Assembly (NCBI GenBank): GCA_930633525.1
Contig: CAKNFP010000001.1
Span: forward strand, 660,001-724,000
Reading direction: 5' to 3'
DNA from: Hyphomicrobiales bacterium
GTDB taxonomy: Bacteria > Pseudomonadota > Alphaproteobacteria > Rhizobiales > Beijerinckiaceae
DNA length: 64,000 nt
Position 1 is the stretch's first letter. Every line of letters begins with the position of its first letter. The notes beneath the pieces were generated by a model that saw only the letters and a list, made by a program, of their open reading frames with translations, had not been told where the DNA came from and ran no database searches. The position numbers and the translations under genes are program-made. Below, in pieces: positions 8,452-17,569 of this stretch.

Positions 8452-9801
8452 ATGATGATTGCCCGTCTTTTGCTCGCGATGCCCCTGACGGCCGTGCTCG
8501 CGGGAACCGCTTTCGCTCAGGCTGCGCCTGCCACGCTTGCCGGCCACGCGATCCTGCCGGCAAAGAGCTTTGTCGAGGCCCCGGCCGACGCGCCCGCCGA
8601 CCTCAGGACATCGGGCAAGTTCACGACCGGCAAGCGTGTTGAGGCGGTCAACACTGTCGAGGGCCTCTCAAGCGGGCGCCCTACCGGCATGAAGGTGCCA
8701 TTTACCGGCCAGCCGCTGCAGGGGCATTCCGGCATCAAGAAGATGGCTGACGGCACGTTCTGGGTGTTGACCGACAACGGCATGGGCGCCAAGGCGAACT
8801 CGCCGGATTCCATGCTGTATCTCAACCACTACCGCATCGACTGGGACAAAGGCACGGTCGAGCGCCTGGGAACGGTCTTCCTCAGCGATCCCGACAAGAA
8901 GGTGCCGTTCCGCATCGCGAACGAAGCGACAGACAAGCGTTACCTCACGGGTTCGGATTTCGATCCAGAAAGCTTCCAGATCATCGGCGACAAGATCTGG
9001 ATCGGTGAGGAGTTCGGCCCTTATCTCATTCGCACGGACATGACGGGGAAGGTCGAGGCCGTCATTGAGACGACGGTCGACGGCAAGCCGGCGCGTTCGC
9101 CCGATCACTACGCCGTCACCACGCCAGCCGCGCCCAATCAGCCGGTCGCGTTCAACGTGCGCCGTTCGAAGGGCTATGAGGGCATGGCCGCGTCGAAAGA
9201 CGGGCGCTTCCTCTATCCGCTTCTCGAGGGCCCCCTCTGGGATGCCGAGAAGAAGGATTGGGAAAAGACCGCGGACGGCAAGGAATACCTGCGTATTCTG
9301 GAGTTCGATGTGGCTGCGGAGAAGTGGACCGGCCGCCATTGGAAATTCGTTCTTGAGCAGAACGGTAACGCCATCGGCGATTTCAACATGATCGATCCGA
9401 CGATGGGCTTGATCATCGAGCGCGACAATGGCGAAGGCACAGCCGACAAGGCCTGCCCGGAAGGCCAGAAGCGCCCCGACTGCTTCGCGGATATCGCGAA
9501 GTTTAAACGCGTCTACAAGGTTGAACTCAACGATGCCAATGCCAACGGCGTCGCGCGCAAGGTCGCTTATATCGATCTCATGAAGATCGCCGATCCGAAC
9601 AAGAAGGCACGCAAGCCGTTGAACGGCGACGTGCTGACCTTCCCCTTCTTCACCATCGAGAATGTCGATCTGGTCGATGACAGCCACATCATCGTCGGGA
9701 ACGACAACAATCTCCCCTTCTCGACGAGCCGCGAGCCGAATGCGCAGGACGACAATGAATTCGTCCTGCTCGAGGTCGCGGATTTTCTGAAGGCGCGTTG
9801 A
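8452..9801 (+). CDS. Secreted esterase-like protein of the phytase-like family
   Basis: A 449-residue protein with a clear Sec signal peptide (MMIARLLLAMPLTAVLAGTA, cleavage near AFA-QA), so it should be periplasmic or exported. The body matches the phytase-like domain family (PF13449-type beta-propeller), with segments such as HSGIKKMADGTFWVLTDNG, DPESFQIIGDKIWIGEEFGP and GYEGMAASKDGRFLYPLLEG. It probably hydrolyses a phosphate or carboxyl ester; the substrate is unknown. A GAAGGA ribosome site precedes two adjacent ATG codons (8452, 8455); the second has the better spacing. It is a single-gene transcript ended by a strong terminator. Confidence 0.88.
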   Translation: MMIARLLLAMPLTAVLAGTAFAQAAPATLAGHAILPAKSFVEAPADAPADLRTSGKFTTGKRVEAVNTVEGLSSGRPTGMKVPFTGQPLQGHSGIKKMADGTFWVLTDNGMGAKANSPDSMLYLNHYRIDWDKGTVERLGTVFLSDPDKKVPFRIANEATDKRYLTGSDFDPESFQIIGDKIWIGEEFGPYLIRTDMTGKVEAVIETTVDGKPARSPDHYAVTTPAAPNQPVAFNVRRSKGYEGMAASKDGRFLYPLLEGPLWDAEKKDWEKTADGKEYLRILEFDVAAEKWTGRHWKFVLEQNGNAIGDFNMIDPTMGLIIERDNGEGTADKACPEGQKRPDCFADIAKFKRVYKVELNDANANGVARKVAYIDLMKIADPNKKARKPLNGDVLTFPFFTIENVDLVDDSHIIVGNDNNLPFSTSREPNAQDDNEFVLLEVADFLKAR

Positions 9802-9831
9802 TCGACTTCGATCTTTAACTCAAAACCTGAG

Positions 9832-9866
9832 GAGCTTCCGGGTCCGCCCGGAAGCTCTTTGCTTTT
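9832..9866 (+). terminator. Rho-independent terminator after the phytase-like gene
   Basis: A perfect 11-bp stem (GAGCTTCCGGG at 9832-9842, CCCGGAAGCTC at 9847-9857) with the tetraloop TCCG, followed by TTTGCTTTT. It begins 30 bases after the stop codon. Confidence 0.93.
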
Positions 9867-10100
9867 GTGCCATGGCTCCCAAGCGGCTCTGCATGCCGGG
9901 CCATGGTCCCCCGGCAGTCGATAGCCGCGTCCGCGTCGATCTCTCGCGAGGACGTGGCCTTCAAGGCGAGGGGCGGCATGATTGCCCGGCGAAGCCCGCT
10001 GGCATCCTGGCTTATCCCCGGTGCAACCGTCGTCGAGAAAACGAGGCCAGCGTTGGCGTGATGGGTGATCATTCTGATTTATGAGCGCTTCCCATCTTAT

Positions 10101-10115
10101 TGCGAATGGATCGCA
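10101..10115. promoter_or_regulatory. Mur/Fur-type box 1 upstream of sitA
   Basis: TGCGAATGGATCGCA is an inverted repeat (TGCGA-N5-TCGCA). It shares the TGC-N9-GCA frame and an ATCGCA half with box 2, 49 bases downstream. The Fur-family gene at the other end of the locus is the natural binder; rhizobial Mur represses sit through palindromes of this kind in the presence of manganese. Confidence 0.6.
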
Positions 10116-10149
10116 CTTGCAAAAGGCAACGAGATCGCTCATTTTGTAT

Positions 10150-10164
10150 TGCAACTTAATCGCA
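10150..10164. promoter_or_regulatory. Mur/Fur-type box 2 upstream of sitA
   Basis: TGCAACTTAATCGCA matches box 1 at 10 of 15 positions and has the same TGC-N9-GCA layout. It ends 14 bases before the sitA start, overlapping the ribosome-site region. Two boxes would allow looping or cooperative repression. Confidence 0.5.
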
Positions 10165-10178
10165 ACAAGGAGCGATCG

Positions 10179-11087
10179 ATGACGGGTAGGGCAAGGCGGT
10201 CGGTGCTGGCTGGAGTTTTGGGAATTGTAGCAGCATCGTTTCTCACCGCCTCAGCGGCGACGGCCGAAGACAAGTTCAAGGCCGTGACGACCTTCACCGT
10301 CATCGCTGATATCGCCAAGAACGTGGCGGGTGAGGCGGCTGTGGTTGAATCCATCACGAAGCCGGGTGCGGAAATCCATAACTATCAGCCGACGCCCGGT
10401 GACATTCAAAAGGCTCAGGGCGCGAAGCTGATATTGTGGAATGGCCTTAATCTCGAGCTCTGGTTCGAGAAATTCTTCCAGAACCTCAAGGATGTGCCGG
10501 GCGTTGTCGTCTCGGAGGGCGTGGAGCCGATGGGCATCAGCGAGGGTCCCTATTCCGGCAAGCCCAATCCCCATGCCTGGATGTCGCCGTCTGCGGCGCT
10601 CATCTATGTCGACAATATTCGCGATGCCTTCGCCAAATACGATCCGAAGAATGCCGAGACCTACCGGGCGAACGCGGAAGCCTACAAGGCCAAGATCAAG
10701 GCGACGATCGACCCCATCAAGGCCGAACTCGCGGCCATTCCTGAGAACAAGCGGTGGCTTGTGTCGAGTGAAGGAGCCTTTTCCTATCTCGCGCGCGATT
10801 TTGGCTTGAGGGAGCTCTATCTCTGGCCGATCAATGCTGATCAGCAGGGCACGCCGCAGCAGGTTCGCAAGGTCATTGATGCGGTCAGGAAGAACGGTAT
10901 CATGGTTGTCTTCTCCGAGAGCACCATCTCGGACAAGCCGGCGCGGCAGGTGGCGCGCGAAACGGGCGCTAAGTACGGTGGTGTACTCTATGTCGATTCG
11001 CTGACCGAGGCGGATGGGCCGGTGCCGACCTACATCGATCTGCTGCGCGTCACGTCCGATACGATTGCCAAGGGGCTCGCCCAGTGA
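10179..11087 (+). CDS. sitA: Manganese/iron ABC transporter, periplasmic binding protein SitA
   Basis: A 302-residue cluster A-I binding protein with a signal peptide (residues 1-29, ending TASAATAE). The likely metal ligands are His67 (EIHNYQPTP), His132 (NPHAWMSP), Glu198 (SSEGAF) and Asp273 (YVDSL). This His-His-Glu-Asp set is that of Mn/Fe binders such as PsaA and MntC. There is no His-rich loop as in ZnuA. I chose the ATG at 10179 because of the AAGGAG ribosome site; the frame extends upstream without support. It overlaps sitB by four bases (GTGA), starting the sitABCD operon under the two palindromic boxes. Confidence 0.95.
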   Translation: MTGRARRSVLAGVLGIVAASFLTASAATAEDKFKAVTTFTVIADIAKNVAGEAAVVESITKPGAEIHNYQPTPGDIQKAQGAKLILWNGLNLELWFEKFFQNLKDVPGVVVSEGVEPMGISEGPYSGKPNPHAWMSPSAALIYVDNIRDAFAKYDPKNAETYRANAEAYKAKIKATIDPIKAELAAIPENKRWLVSSEGAFSYLARDFGLRELYLWPINADQQGTPQQVRKVIDAVRKNGIMVVFSESTISDKPARQVARETGAKYGGVLYVDSLTEADGPVPTYIDLLRVTSDTIAKGLAQ

Positions 11088-11983
11088 ACGCACCTGCCCA
11101 TCGTATCGTCGCCGGTGCGACTCCCGCCGCCGGCGAGGGGCTGTCCGTTACAGGCGCGACAGTGACCTATCGCAACGGCCATACCGCGCTGCGCGACGCG
11201 ACATTCGCGATCCCAACCGGAACGATCACCGCCCTCGTGGGCGTGAACGGCTCGGGAAAATCCACCCTGTTCAAGGCGATCATGGGCTTCGTTCGTCCGG
11301 CGAAGGGCAGTATTTCCATTCTCGGCCAGCCGGTTGATACCGCGCTCAAGAAGAACCTCGTGGCTTATGTCCCGCAGAGCGAGGAGGTGGACTGGAACTT
11401 CCCCGTGCTGGTCGAAGATGTCGTTATGATGGGTCGCTATGGGCACATGGGGTTCATGCGCATCCCCAAGGCGGCGGATCGCGAGGCGGTCTCGGCCGCG
11501 CTGGCGCGCGTCAATATGAGCGATTTCCGCAAGCGGCAGATCGGCGAACTCTCGGGCGGCCAGAAGAAGCGCGTCTTCCTGGCGCGTGCCCTCGCACAGG
11601 ACGGCCGGGTCATTCTGCTCGACGAGCCCTTCACCGGCGTCGATGTGAAGACCGAGGATGCCATCGTAGCCCTGTTGCGCTCGCTGCGGGAAGAGGGGCG
11701 GGTGATGCTGGTATCCACCCATAACCTCGGCAGTGTCCCCGAATTCTGTGACCGTACGGTCCTGCTCAACCGCACCGTTCTCGCCTACGGCCCGACGGAG
11801 GAGACCTTCACCCAGGCCAATCTGGAACGCACGTTCGGCGGGGTGTTGCGCCATTTCGTGTTGCACGAGGCCGAGAACGGCAAGCAGAAGCCGGTTGGCG
11901 TGCTGACCGACGACGAGCGGCCGCTGGTGCTGCGCGATGGCCAGCTTGTTCCGCGCAAGCGTGCCGAGCGCAACGGGGACTAG
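11084..11983 (+). CDS. sitB: Manganese/iron ABC transporter ATPase SitB
   Basis: A 299-residue ATPase that starts with GTG inside the end of sitA (GTGA overlap, translational coupling). Walker A is GVNGSGKST (residues 53-61), the signature is LSGGQKKR and Walker B is VILLDEPF. An N-terminal stretch of about 20 residues precedes the nucleotide domain. It energises the SitC/SitD membrane pair. The downstream permease gene follows after 5 bases. Confidence 0.95.
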   Translation: MNAPAHRIVAGATPAAGEGLSVTGATVTYRNGHTALRDATFAIPTGTITALVGVNGSGKSTLFKAIMGFVRPAKGSISILGQPVDTALKKNLVAYVPQSEEVDWNFPVLVEDVVMMGRYGHMGFMRIPKAADREAVSAALARVNMSDFRKRQIGELSGGQKKRVFLARALAQDGRVILLDEPFTGVDVKTEDAIVALLRSLREEGRVMLVSTHNLGSVPEFCDRTVLLNRTVLAYGPTEETFTQANLERTFGGVLRHFVLHEAENGKQKPVGVLTDDERPLVLRDGQLVPRKRAERNGD

Positions 11984-11988
11984 CACGA

Positions 11989-12846
11989 ATGGATATCATG
12001 CTGGAACCTTTTACCTATGGCTACATGGTCAACGCCATGTGGGTCTCGGCGCTCGTGGGCGGGGTCTGTGCCTTCCTGTCCTGCTATCTCATGCTGAAGG
12101 GATGGTCGCTCATCGGCGATGCCCTCTCGCACTCCATCGTGCCCGGTGTCGCGGGGGCCTATATGCTGGGCCTGCCCTTCTCGCTCGGCGCCTTCTTCTC
12201 AGGGGGGCTGGCGGCTGCGGTGATGCTCTTCCTCAACCAGCGAACCAAGCTCAAGGAAGATGCCATCATCGGGCTCATCTTCTCTTCGTTCTTCGGCCTT
12301 GGCCTGTTCATGGTCTCGCTGTCGCCGACCGCCGTGAACATCCAGACGATCGTGCTCGGCAACATTCTGGCGATCACGCCCGAGGACACGCTGCAGCTTG
12401 CCATCATCGGCTTCGTCTCGCTCGCGCTTCTGCTTCTCAAATGGAAGGATCTGATGGTCGTCTTCTTCGACGAGACGCATGCGCGTTCCATCGGCATCAA
12501 TACCACCGCCCTCAAGGTGATGTTTTTCACGCTGCTCGCGGCATCCACGGTCGCCGCGCTGCAAACGGTGGGCGCGTTCCTCGTGATCTGCATGGTCGTG
12601 ACGCCGGGGGCCACTGCCTTCCTGCTCACGGATCGTTTCCCGCGCCTGCTCCTCATCGCTGTCGTGATCGGCGCATTGACGAGCTTCTTCGGCGCCTATG
12701 CGAGCTACTATCTGGACGGGGCGACCGGCGGCATCATCGTGGTGCTGCAGACCCTGATCTTTCTGGTGGCATTTGTCTTTGCACCCAAGCACGGCATGCT
12801 TGCTGCCCGCAGGCGTGCCACACAGGCCGTGGAGTCCGGCTCATGA
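11989..12846 (+). CDS. sitC: Manganese/iron ABC transporter permease SitC
   Basis: A 285-residue ABC-3 family permease with about eight hydrophobic helices. It has the family's coupling region near GWSLIGDALSHSIVPG (residues 38-53), close to that of SitD. The presence of two permease genes, rather than the single one of znuB, is the sit/yfe layout and supports manganese or ferrous iron as substrate. Its stop overlaps the start of sitD (ATGA). Confidence 0.95.
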   Translation: MDIMLEPFTYGYMVNAMWVSALVGGVCAFLSCYLMLKGWSLIGDALSHSIVPGVAGAYMLGLPFSLGAFFSGGLAAAVMLFLNQRTKLKEDAIIGLIFSSFFGLGLFMVSLSPTAVNIQTIVLGNILAITPEDTLQLAIIGFVSLALLLLKWKDLMVVFFDETHARSIGINTTALKVMFFTLLAASTVAALQTVGAFLVICMVVTPGATAFLLTDRFPRLLLIAVVIGALTSFFGAYASYYLDGATGGIIVVLQTLIFLVAFVFAPKHGMLAARRRATQAVESGS

Positions 12847-13691
12847 GCGTCCTTGCCACGCTGGCTGCACCCTTCCAGTTTGAATTCATGGTCAATGCGC
12901 TGGTCATCTCCATGCTGGTCGCGGTGCCGGCCGCACTGCTCTCATGCTTTCTGGTGCTCAAGGGCTGGTCCCTGATGGGGGATGCGATTTCCCACGCTGT
13001 ATTCCCGGGGGTGGTGATCGCCTATATCGTCGGCTTCCCCTATGCTATCGGGGCCTTTGCCGCAGGCATGCTATGCGCCGTTGCGACAGGCTTCCTGAAG
13101 GACAACAGCAGGGTCAAGCAGGACACCGTGATGGGCGTGGTCTTCTCGGGCATGTTCGGCCTGGGATTGGTGATGTATGTCAAGATCCAGTCCGACGTCC
13201 ATCTCGACCACATCCTCTTCGGCGACATGCTGGGGGTCAGCTGGAGCGATATTGCGGAAACGGCTGTCATCGCGACCGTGACTGCAGGCATCCTCGCGGT
13301 TAAGTGGCGAGATTTCCTGCTCCATGCCTTCGATCCGGCCCAGGCGCGTACGGTCGGCTTGCCGGTGCGGCTGCTGCACTACGGTTTATTGTGCCTCATC
13401 TCGTTGACCATCGTCGGCGCGCTCAAGGCCGTGGGAATCATACTCGCCATCGCTATGCTGATCGCGCCAGGCGCTATCGCCTTCCTGCTCACACGCCGGT
13501 TCAGCCATATGCTGCTGCTTGCGGTCGCCCTGGCCGTGGTGGCCTCATTCGGCGGCGTCTACATGTCGTTTTTCATTGATAGCGCGCCCGCGCCGACCAT
13601 CGTGCTCATCATGACGGTCATGTTCATCGGCGCATTCCTGATCGCGACCCGACGGGCCGCGCGCACCGAAACCCGCGAGGCGAGTGCCTAG
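12843..13691 (+). CDS. sitD: Manganese/iron ABC transporter permease SitD
   Basis: A 282-residue ABC-3 permease that begins at the ATG overlapping the sitC stop. The frame runs open far upstream through sitC, but only the part from 12843 resembles the family (FQFEFMVNALVISML; GWSLMGDAISHAVFPG). It is a paralogue of SitC, and the two should form the membrane heterodimer. It is the last gene of the operon; a hairpin with a T run follows at the junction with the convergent Fur-family gene. Confidence 0.95.
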   Translation: MSVLATLAAPFQFEFMVNALVISMLVAVPAALLSCFLVLKGWSLMGDAISHAVFPGVVIAYIVGFPYAIGAFAAGMLCAVATGFLKDNSRVKQDTVMGVVFSGMFGLGLVMYVKIQSDVHLDHILFGDMLGVSWSDIAETAVIATVTAGILAVKWRDFLLHAFDPAQARTVGLPVRLLHYGLLCLISLTIVGALKAVGIILAIAMLIAPGAIAFLLTRRFSHMLLLAVALAVVASFGGVYMSFFIDSAPAPTIVLIMTVMFIGAFLIATRRAARTETREASA

Positions 13692-13702
13692 GGTGTGGCG
13701 TT

Positions 13703-13756
13703 GAGGCCAGCCGCGGGAGAGCAGCCTCAAGGCTGCTCGCCGCGGCCTGCCTTTTT
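13703..13756 (+). terminator. Probable terminator of sitABCD, overlapping the end of the Fur-family gene
   Basis: An 8-bp perfect stem (GAGCAGCC and GGCTGCTC around the loop TCAA at 13727-13730) is extended by GC-rich complementary flanks containing CCGCGG on both sides. It is followed by TTTTT at 13752-13756. The stem contains the stop codon of the convergent Fur-family gene. Confidence 0.6.
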
Positions 13757-14170
13757 GCGTGGAAGCGGCTTCACATAGATTTCGAGCCGGTGACTCACGA
13801 TGGCATAGCCATGCCTGCGCGCGATTTCTTCCTGAAGGCGTTCGATCTCGTCCGAATGAAACTCGATCACGTCACCAGTTTCGACGTTGATGAGATGGTC
13901 GTGGTGACCATGATCCGCTGCCTCGTAGCGGGCACGCCCGTCGTTGAATGTGTGGCGCTCGAGGAGGCCCTTGTCCTGCAGGAGACTGACGGTGCGATAA
14001 ACGGTGGCGATCGAAATGCCGGGGTCGATCGCATTGACTTGGCGATGCAACTCAACGACGTCCGGATGGCCTGTCGTTTCCGACAAAACCTTCATGATGA
14101 TCCGACGGGGGCGCGTCAGCCGAAGTCCATTGTCTCGGCAGAGCGTGGCGATATCCGTCCCGAACTTCAT
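13727..14170 (-). CDS. mur: Fur-family metalloregulator, probable Mur (manganese uptake regulator)
   Basis: A 147-residue Fur-family protein: N-terminal winged helix (CRDNGLRLTRPRRIIMKVLSE, then GISIATVYRTVSLLQDKGLLERH) and metal-binding dimerisation domain with ADHGHHDHLINVETGDVIEF. The CxxC pairs of structural-zinc Fur/Zur proteins are absent, which is common in alphaproteobacterial Fur/Mur. Its position tail-to-tail with sitABCD suggests Mur, the Mn2+-responsive repressor of sit in rhizobia. I chose the ATG at 14170 by comparison with family length; ATG 14215 is an alternative, and neither has a strong ribosome site. Iron-sensing Fur remains possible. Confidence 0.85.
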   Translation of the reverse strand: MKFGTDIATLCRDNGLRLTRPRRIIMKVLSETTGHPDVVELHRQVNAIDPGISIATVYRTVSLLQDKGLLERHTFNDGRARYEAADHGHHDHLINVETGDVIEFHSDEIERLQEEIARRHGYAIVSHRLEIYVKPLPRKKAGRGEQP

Positions 14171-14278
14171 TGTATTCCGCAGAGCTTCTTGAACAGTGAA
14201 TTGGCATACTGCCATCGCTTTAGCGCAAACGCACCGCAATGACAAAAACGTGACGCAGATGATCCCCAGCTATGCTGC

Positions 14279-15505
14279 TCAGGGCGTCTGTCTGATGTGC
14301 TCGGGCCGGAAGCCCAGTCCGATCAACCGGCCCGCGAGATGGGCAAGCACAGGCCAACGGGCGATGCCGCGCATGAAAGCCGGAGGACCCGCACGCCGGC
14401 TCACATCCGCCTCGCGCTTACGCTTGTCGCGCCGCATCATCAACTGGAGCTTCTGAGTTGCGCGGGTAGGAAAGCGGCGACGTGCCTCGACAGCTGCGAG
14501 GTCCGCGCCGGTGAGGGTTCTCTCGCGTAGCGGTCGTGCCAGGATGTTGGCTGCCGCCACGGCATCCTGGATGGCGAGATTGACGCCCACGCCGCCGATC
14601 GGCGACATTGCGTGGGCCGCATCGCCAATACAGAGCAGCCCGGGCCGCCACCAGCGTTTCAGCCGGTCGATGCGCACGCTGAGAAGGTGGATATCGTCCC
14701 AGGAGGTAATTTCGTCGAGGCGACCGGCCGGGAGGGGCGACACCAATGCGACCTCCTGGCGGAAGGCGGCGAGACCGCGTTCGCGCACGTCGGCGAAGCT
14801 TCCCTTGCGGACGACATAGCCGCATTGCCAATAGTCCCCGCGGTCGATCATCACGAAACCCTGGCGAGGGCCGGCATGACCCATGGCTTGCGCGGGATCA
14901 CCCGGCTGGCGTGACAGCCGCATCCACAGGACATCGCTCGGGCTGCCGAAGTTCTCGACCTCCAGGCCGGCGTCATCGCGTATGCGGGAATTGCGTCCGT
15001 CGGCACCGATGACGAGCTCAGCCGAAATCTCGACGTCGCCGTCGCCTGTTCTCGCGCGGATACCTGTGATTTTACCGTTGGCCTCGCACAATGCTTCCAC
15101 CTCGGTATTCATCAGGAGGCGGAAATTGCTGAACCCCGCAGCGTGCGAAGCGATATAGCTGAGAAACTCCCACTGCGGCATGAAGGCAATGAAGCGACAC
15201 TGCGTCGGCAAGCGGGAGAAATCAGCGATAGTGACGTTGCTGCCACCAATCTCAGCATGAAGCGAAGCTGCTTTCGTATGGGGCAGGGCAAGCAGGCCTT
15301 GCAGCAGGCCAAGCTCATGCATCACTTCCAGCGTGGAAGGATGAATGGTATCGCCACGGAAATCACGGAGAAAATCTCCGTGTTTTTCCGTGACGACGAC
15401 GTCAATTCCGGCTCTGGCCAAGAGAAGCCCCAGCATAAGACCTGCGGGGCCGGCTCCGACAATCGCGCAGCCGGTCTTGATCCTGGCGAGACGGCCGGTC
15501 TTCAC
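14279..15505 (-). CDS. FAD-dependent aromatic-type monooxygenase (UbiH/PHBH family)
   Basis: A 408-residue flavoprotein monooxygenase. It has the FAD dinucleotide motif CAIVGAGPAGLMLGLLLARAG, the mid-protein GADGRNS motif, and the GDAAHAMSPIGGVGVNLAIQDA motif, in the order of group A flavin hydroxylases. The DFLRDFRGDTIHPSTLEVM segment is typical of the subgroup. It starts with GTG at 15505, which overlaps the mucR stop (GTGA), so translation is probably coupled to mucR. The frame continues upstream through mucR but is non-homologous there. The substrate is unknown; an aromatic or quinone-like compound is likely by family. Confidence 0.92.
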   Translation of the reverse strand: MKTGRLARIKTGCAIVGAGPAGLMLGLLLARAGIDVVVTEKHGDFLRDFRGDTIHPSTLEVMHELGLLQGLLALPHTKAASLHAEIGGSNVTIADFSRLPTQCRFIAFMPQWEFLSYIASHAAGFSNFRLLMNTEVEALCEANGKITGIRARTGDGDVEISAELVIGADGRNSRIRDDAGLEVENFGSPSDVLWMRLSRQPGDPAQAMGHAGPRQGFVMIDRGDYWQCGYVVRKGSFADVRERGLAAFRQEVALVSPLPAGRLDEITSWDDIHLLSVRIDRLKRWWRPGLLCIGDAAHAMSPIGGVGVNLAIQDAVAAANILARPLRERTLTGADLAAVEARRRFPTRATQKLQLMMRRDKRKREADVSRRAGPPAFMRGIARWPVLAHLAGRLIGLGFRPEHIRQTP

Positions 15506-16059
15506 GAAGCGGACTTGGTCTTCCGCGAACGCTTCGCCGGGGCCGGAGCTGCTGCCGGCTCGGCCTTGGCCTTGCGTGCAGCCCGCTTGGGTGCGGCTTC
15601 CACGACAGGCTCGACCGTCTCGACTTCCGATTCCGCGCGGCGGCCGCCACGGATCTGTCCAAGGCCGGAGGCCCGCGCCAGCGCAGAGCGCGTAGCGGCG
15701 TAGTTCGGCGCGACCATCGGATAGTCTGCGGGGAGACCCCACTTCTGCCGGTATTCGGCCGGCGTCAGGCCGTAGTGGGCCTGGAGGTGACGCTTCAGCG
15801 ACTTGAACTTCTTGCCGTCCTCAAGGCAGATAATGAAATCTGGCGTGATGGACTTGCGCACGGGCACGGCGGGCTCAGGCTTAGGCTCGCTGGCGGCGGC
15901 GACCGGTGCGTTCAGGGCGATGAGCGCGGAATAAATCTCGCCGATCAACTTCGGAAGTTCCTCTGCCGGGACGAGATTGTTCGAAACATAGGCCGAAACG
16001 ACATCGGCGGAGAGCGTCACCAGATCGCTCGTGTCCGTCTGCTCCGTAGGCGTGGTCAA
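15502..16059 (-). CDS. mucR: MucR/Ros-family zinc-finger transcriptional regulator
   Basis: A 185-residue regulator with the Ros/MucR core: IICLEDGKKFKSLKRHL, then TPAEYRQKWGLPADYPMVAPNYAATRSALA. Zinc-finger ligands by position are Cys78, His91 and His95, with Asp81 where Ros has its second Cys; such substitutions are known in rhizobial homologues. A long Lys/Ala/Pro-rich basic tail (about residues 140-185) follows. It starts with TTG at 16059, supported by AGAGGA upstream and the absence of any near ATG. In rhizobia and Brucella MucR controls exopolysaccharide, motility and cell-cycle genes. Its coupling to a flavin monooxygenase gene is unusual. Confidence 0.95.
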   Translation of the reverse strand: MTTPTEQTDTSDLVTLSADVVSAYVSNNLVPAEELPKLIGEIYSALIALNAPVAAASEPKPEPAVPVRKSITPDFIICLEDGKKFKSLKRHLQAHYGLTPAEYRQKWGLPADYPMVAPNYAATRSALARASGLGQIRGGRRAESEVETVEPVVEAAPKRAARKAKAEPAAAPAPAKRSRKTKSAS

Positions 16060-16267
16060 AGTTCTATCCTCTTCGATATTTAACGGGTGGTCCGTGCGGA
16101 TGGATATAGGAACTATTTCGCTGATTTTATGAAAATTTCAAACATTAGATTGCCCTCAGAATGTTTTTTCTTCTCCCCCATGCCAAAATGCATTGATCGT
16201 GATCAGATTGGCTCGAGCCTTACAAGAATGAAGGTGCCTGCGACGATACGCGACAGCAGATTGCAAA

Positions 16268-17569
16268 ATGACGCAAAACAATCCTAATCATAACAACATG
16301 TCAGTGCCATCCTTTCAATTCCTCCATGCAGCCGATTTGCATCTCGACAGCCCCTTGCGTGGACTTTCACGGCGTGGGGAATTAGCCGGCGCCTTTGTTG
16401 ACGCGTCGCGGCAGGCGCTCGACAATCTAGTCACCGCCGCGATATCCGAACGGGTAGCCTTCCTTATTATTGCCGGCGACATCTATGATGGCGACTGGCG
16501 GGACTATGCCACCGGTCAATTTTTCGTCAGGCAGATGGGGCGTCTCGCGCAGGCGAATATTCCGGCGTTTCTGATTCGTGGCAACCACGATGCTGATTCG
16601 GTCATCACCCGGAATTTGCCCCTGCCTACGAATGTCTATTTGTTCTCGGTGCGTTCTGTGGCGACGACGACGATCGAGCCCCTGCGCGTCGCGCTGCACG
16701 GACGTGGATTTGCCAACCGCCATGTGCCTGACAATGTCGCGCTGACCTACCCGCCCGCTCTCGCCGGATATTTCAATATCGGTGTACTGCATACCTCGCT
16801 GACCGGCCGGGACGGGCACGATGTGTACGCGCCCTGTTCTATCGAGGATCTTCGGCGGGCAGGTTATGACTATTGGGCGCTGGGCCATATCCACAGACGC
16901 GAGGTCGTTTCCGAGCATCCTTTTGTTGTTTTTCCGGGCAACCTTCAGGGCCGGCATGCGCGCGAGACTGGCGAGAAGGGCGCGACCCTCGTCACTGTGA
17001 CCGACGGGCGCATCACGGGCGTCGAGGCGCTCACGCTCGATGCCGCGCGCTTTGACCATGAGAGTATTGATCTCGGGGGTATCGCCGACATGGCCGGGTT
17101 CATGGCACGGGCACGCGAGGCTGTCGCGCGCGCGCATCTGCGCGCTGACGGGCGTCCGCTCGCACTGCGCCTCGCCCTTCTGGGTGAGACGCCGCTTCAC
17201 GCCCTTCTTCACGCGCAGGCCGATCAGGTGAGCGAGGATATGCAGGCGGTGGCATGGGAGATCGGACTGGACATTCTGATCGAGAAAGTCCGCATCGAGA
17301 CAACAGGTCCCCACGACGCGGCCGCTCGCGCCGCTCTCGGTGATTTCGCAGAGGTGCTGGCGGCTGCGGCTGCGGACCCCGCCTTCCGGGCCGAGATCGC
17401 GACGACGCTGGCGGACTTGCGCATGAAGGCACCGGCCGATGCCGCGGCTCTTGTCGGCTGGACGGGCGAGGAGGCGCAGGCCATCGGTGCGCGTGCCATC
17501 GATGCAGCGGAAGAGACCATTCTTGCCAGCCTCAGCGGTGTCGCGCTCAATGGCGGGGAGCCGTCATGA
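16268..17569 (+). CDS. DNA repair exonuclease, metallophosphoesterase of YhaO/SbcD type
   Basis: A 433-residue calcineurin-like phosphoesterase. The metal motifs are in order: LHAADLHLDSPL, IIAGDIYDGDWRD, IRGNHDADS, and later YWALGHIHRR. A C-terminal domain of about 200 residues follows the catalytic part. It should act as a Mn2+-dependent nuclease with the SMC-like ATPase encoded directly downstream, whose ATG overlaps its stop (ATGA). Two starts are possible, 16268 or the ATG at 16298 just before the conserved fold; neither has a good ribosome site. The pair resembles Bacillus YhaO/YhaN more than SbcD/SbcC. Confidence 0.9.
   Translation: MTQNNPNHNNMSVPSFQFLHAADLHLDSPLRGLSRRGELAGAFVDASRQALDNLVTAAISERVAFLIIAGDIYDGDWRDYATGQFFVRQMGRLAQANIPAFLIRGNHDADSVITRNLPLPTNVYLFSVRSVATTTIEPLRVALHGRGFANRHVPDNVALTYPPALAGYFNIGVLHTSLTGRDGHDVYAPCSIEDLRRAGYDYWALGHIHRREVVSEHPFVVFPGNLQGRHARETGEKGATLVTVTDGRITGVEALTLDAARFDHESIDLGGIADMAGFMARAREAVARAHLRADGRPLALRLALLGETPLHALLHAQADQVSEDMQAVAWEIGLDILIEKVRIETTGPHDAAARAALGDFAEVLAAAAADPAFRAEIATTLADLRMKAPADAAALVGWTGEEAQAIGARAIDAAEETILASLSGVALNGGEPS

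Larger units (their letters stand above)
9802..10178. other. Intergenic region with terminator and sit promoter
   Basis: No gene is seen in these 377 bases. The first part carries the terminator at 9832-9866. The last 80 bases hold the two palindromic boxes in front of sitA. Confidence 0.6.

Noticed and set aside
10065..10178. Extended N-terminus of SitA from 10065
   Set aside because: The signal peptide and ribosome site both point to 10179, and the extension covers the two palindromic boxes.
11937..12842. Upstream extension of the sitD frame through sitC
   Set aside because: The sequence before 12843 is Arg/His/Cys-rich and out of frame with the real SitC; the sitD start overlapping the sitC stop explains everything.
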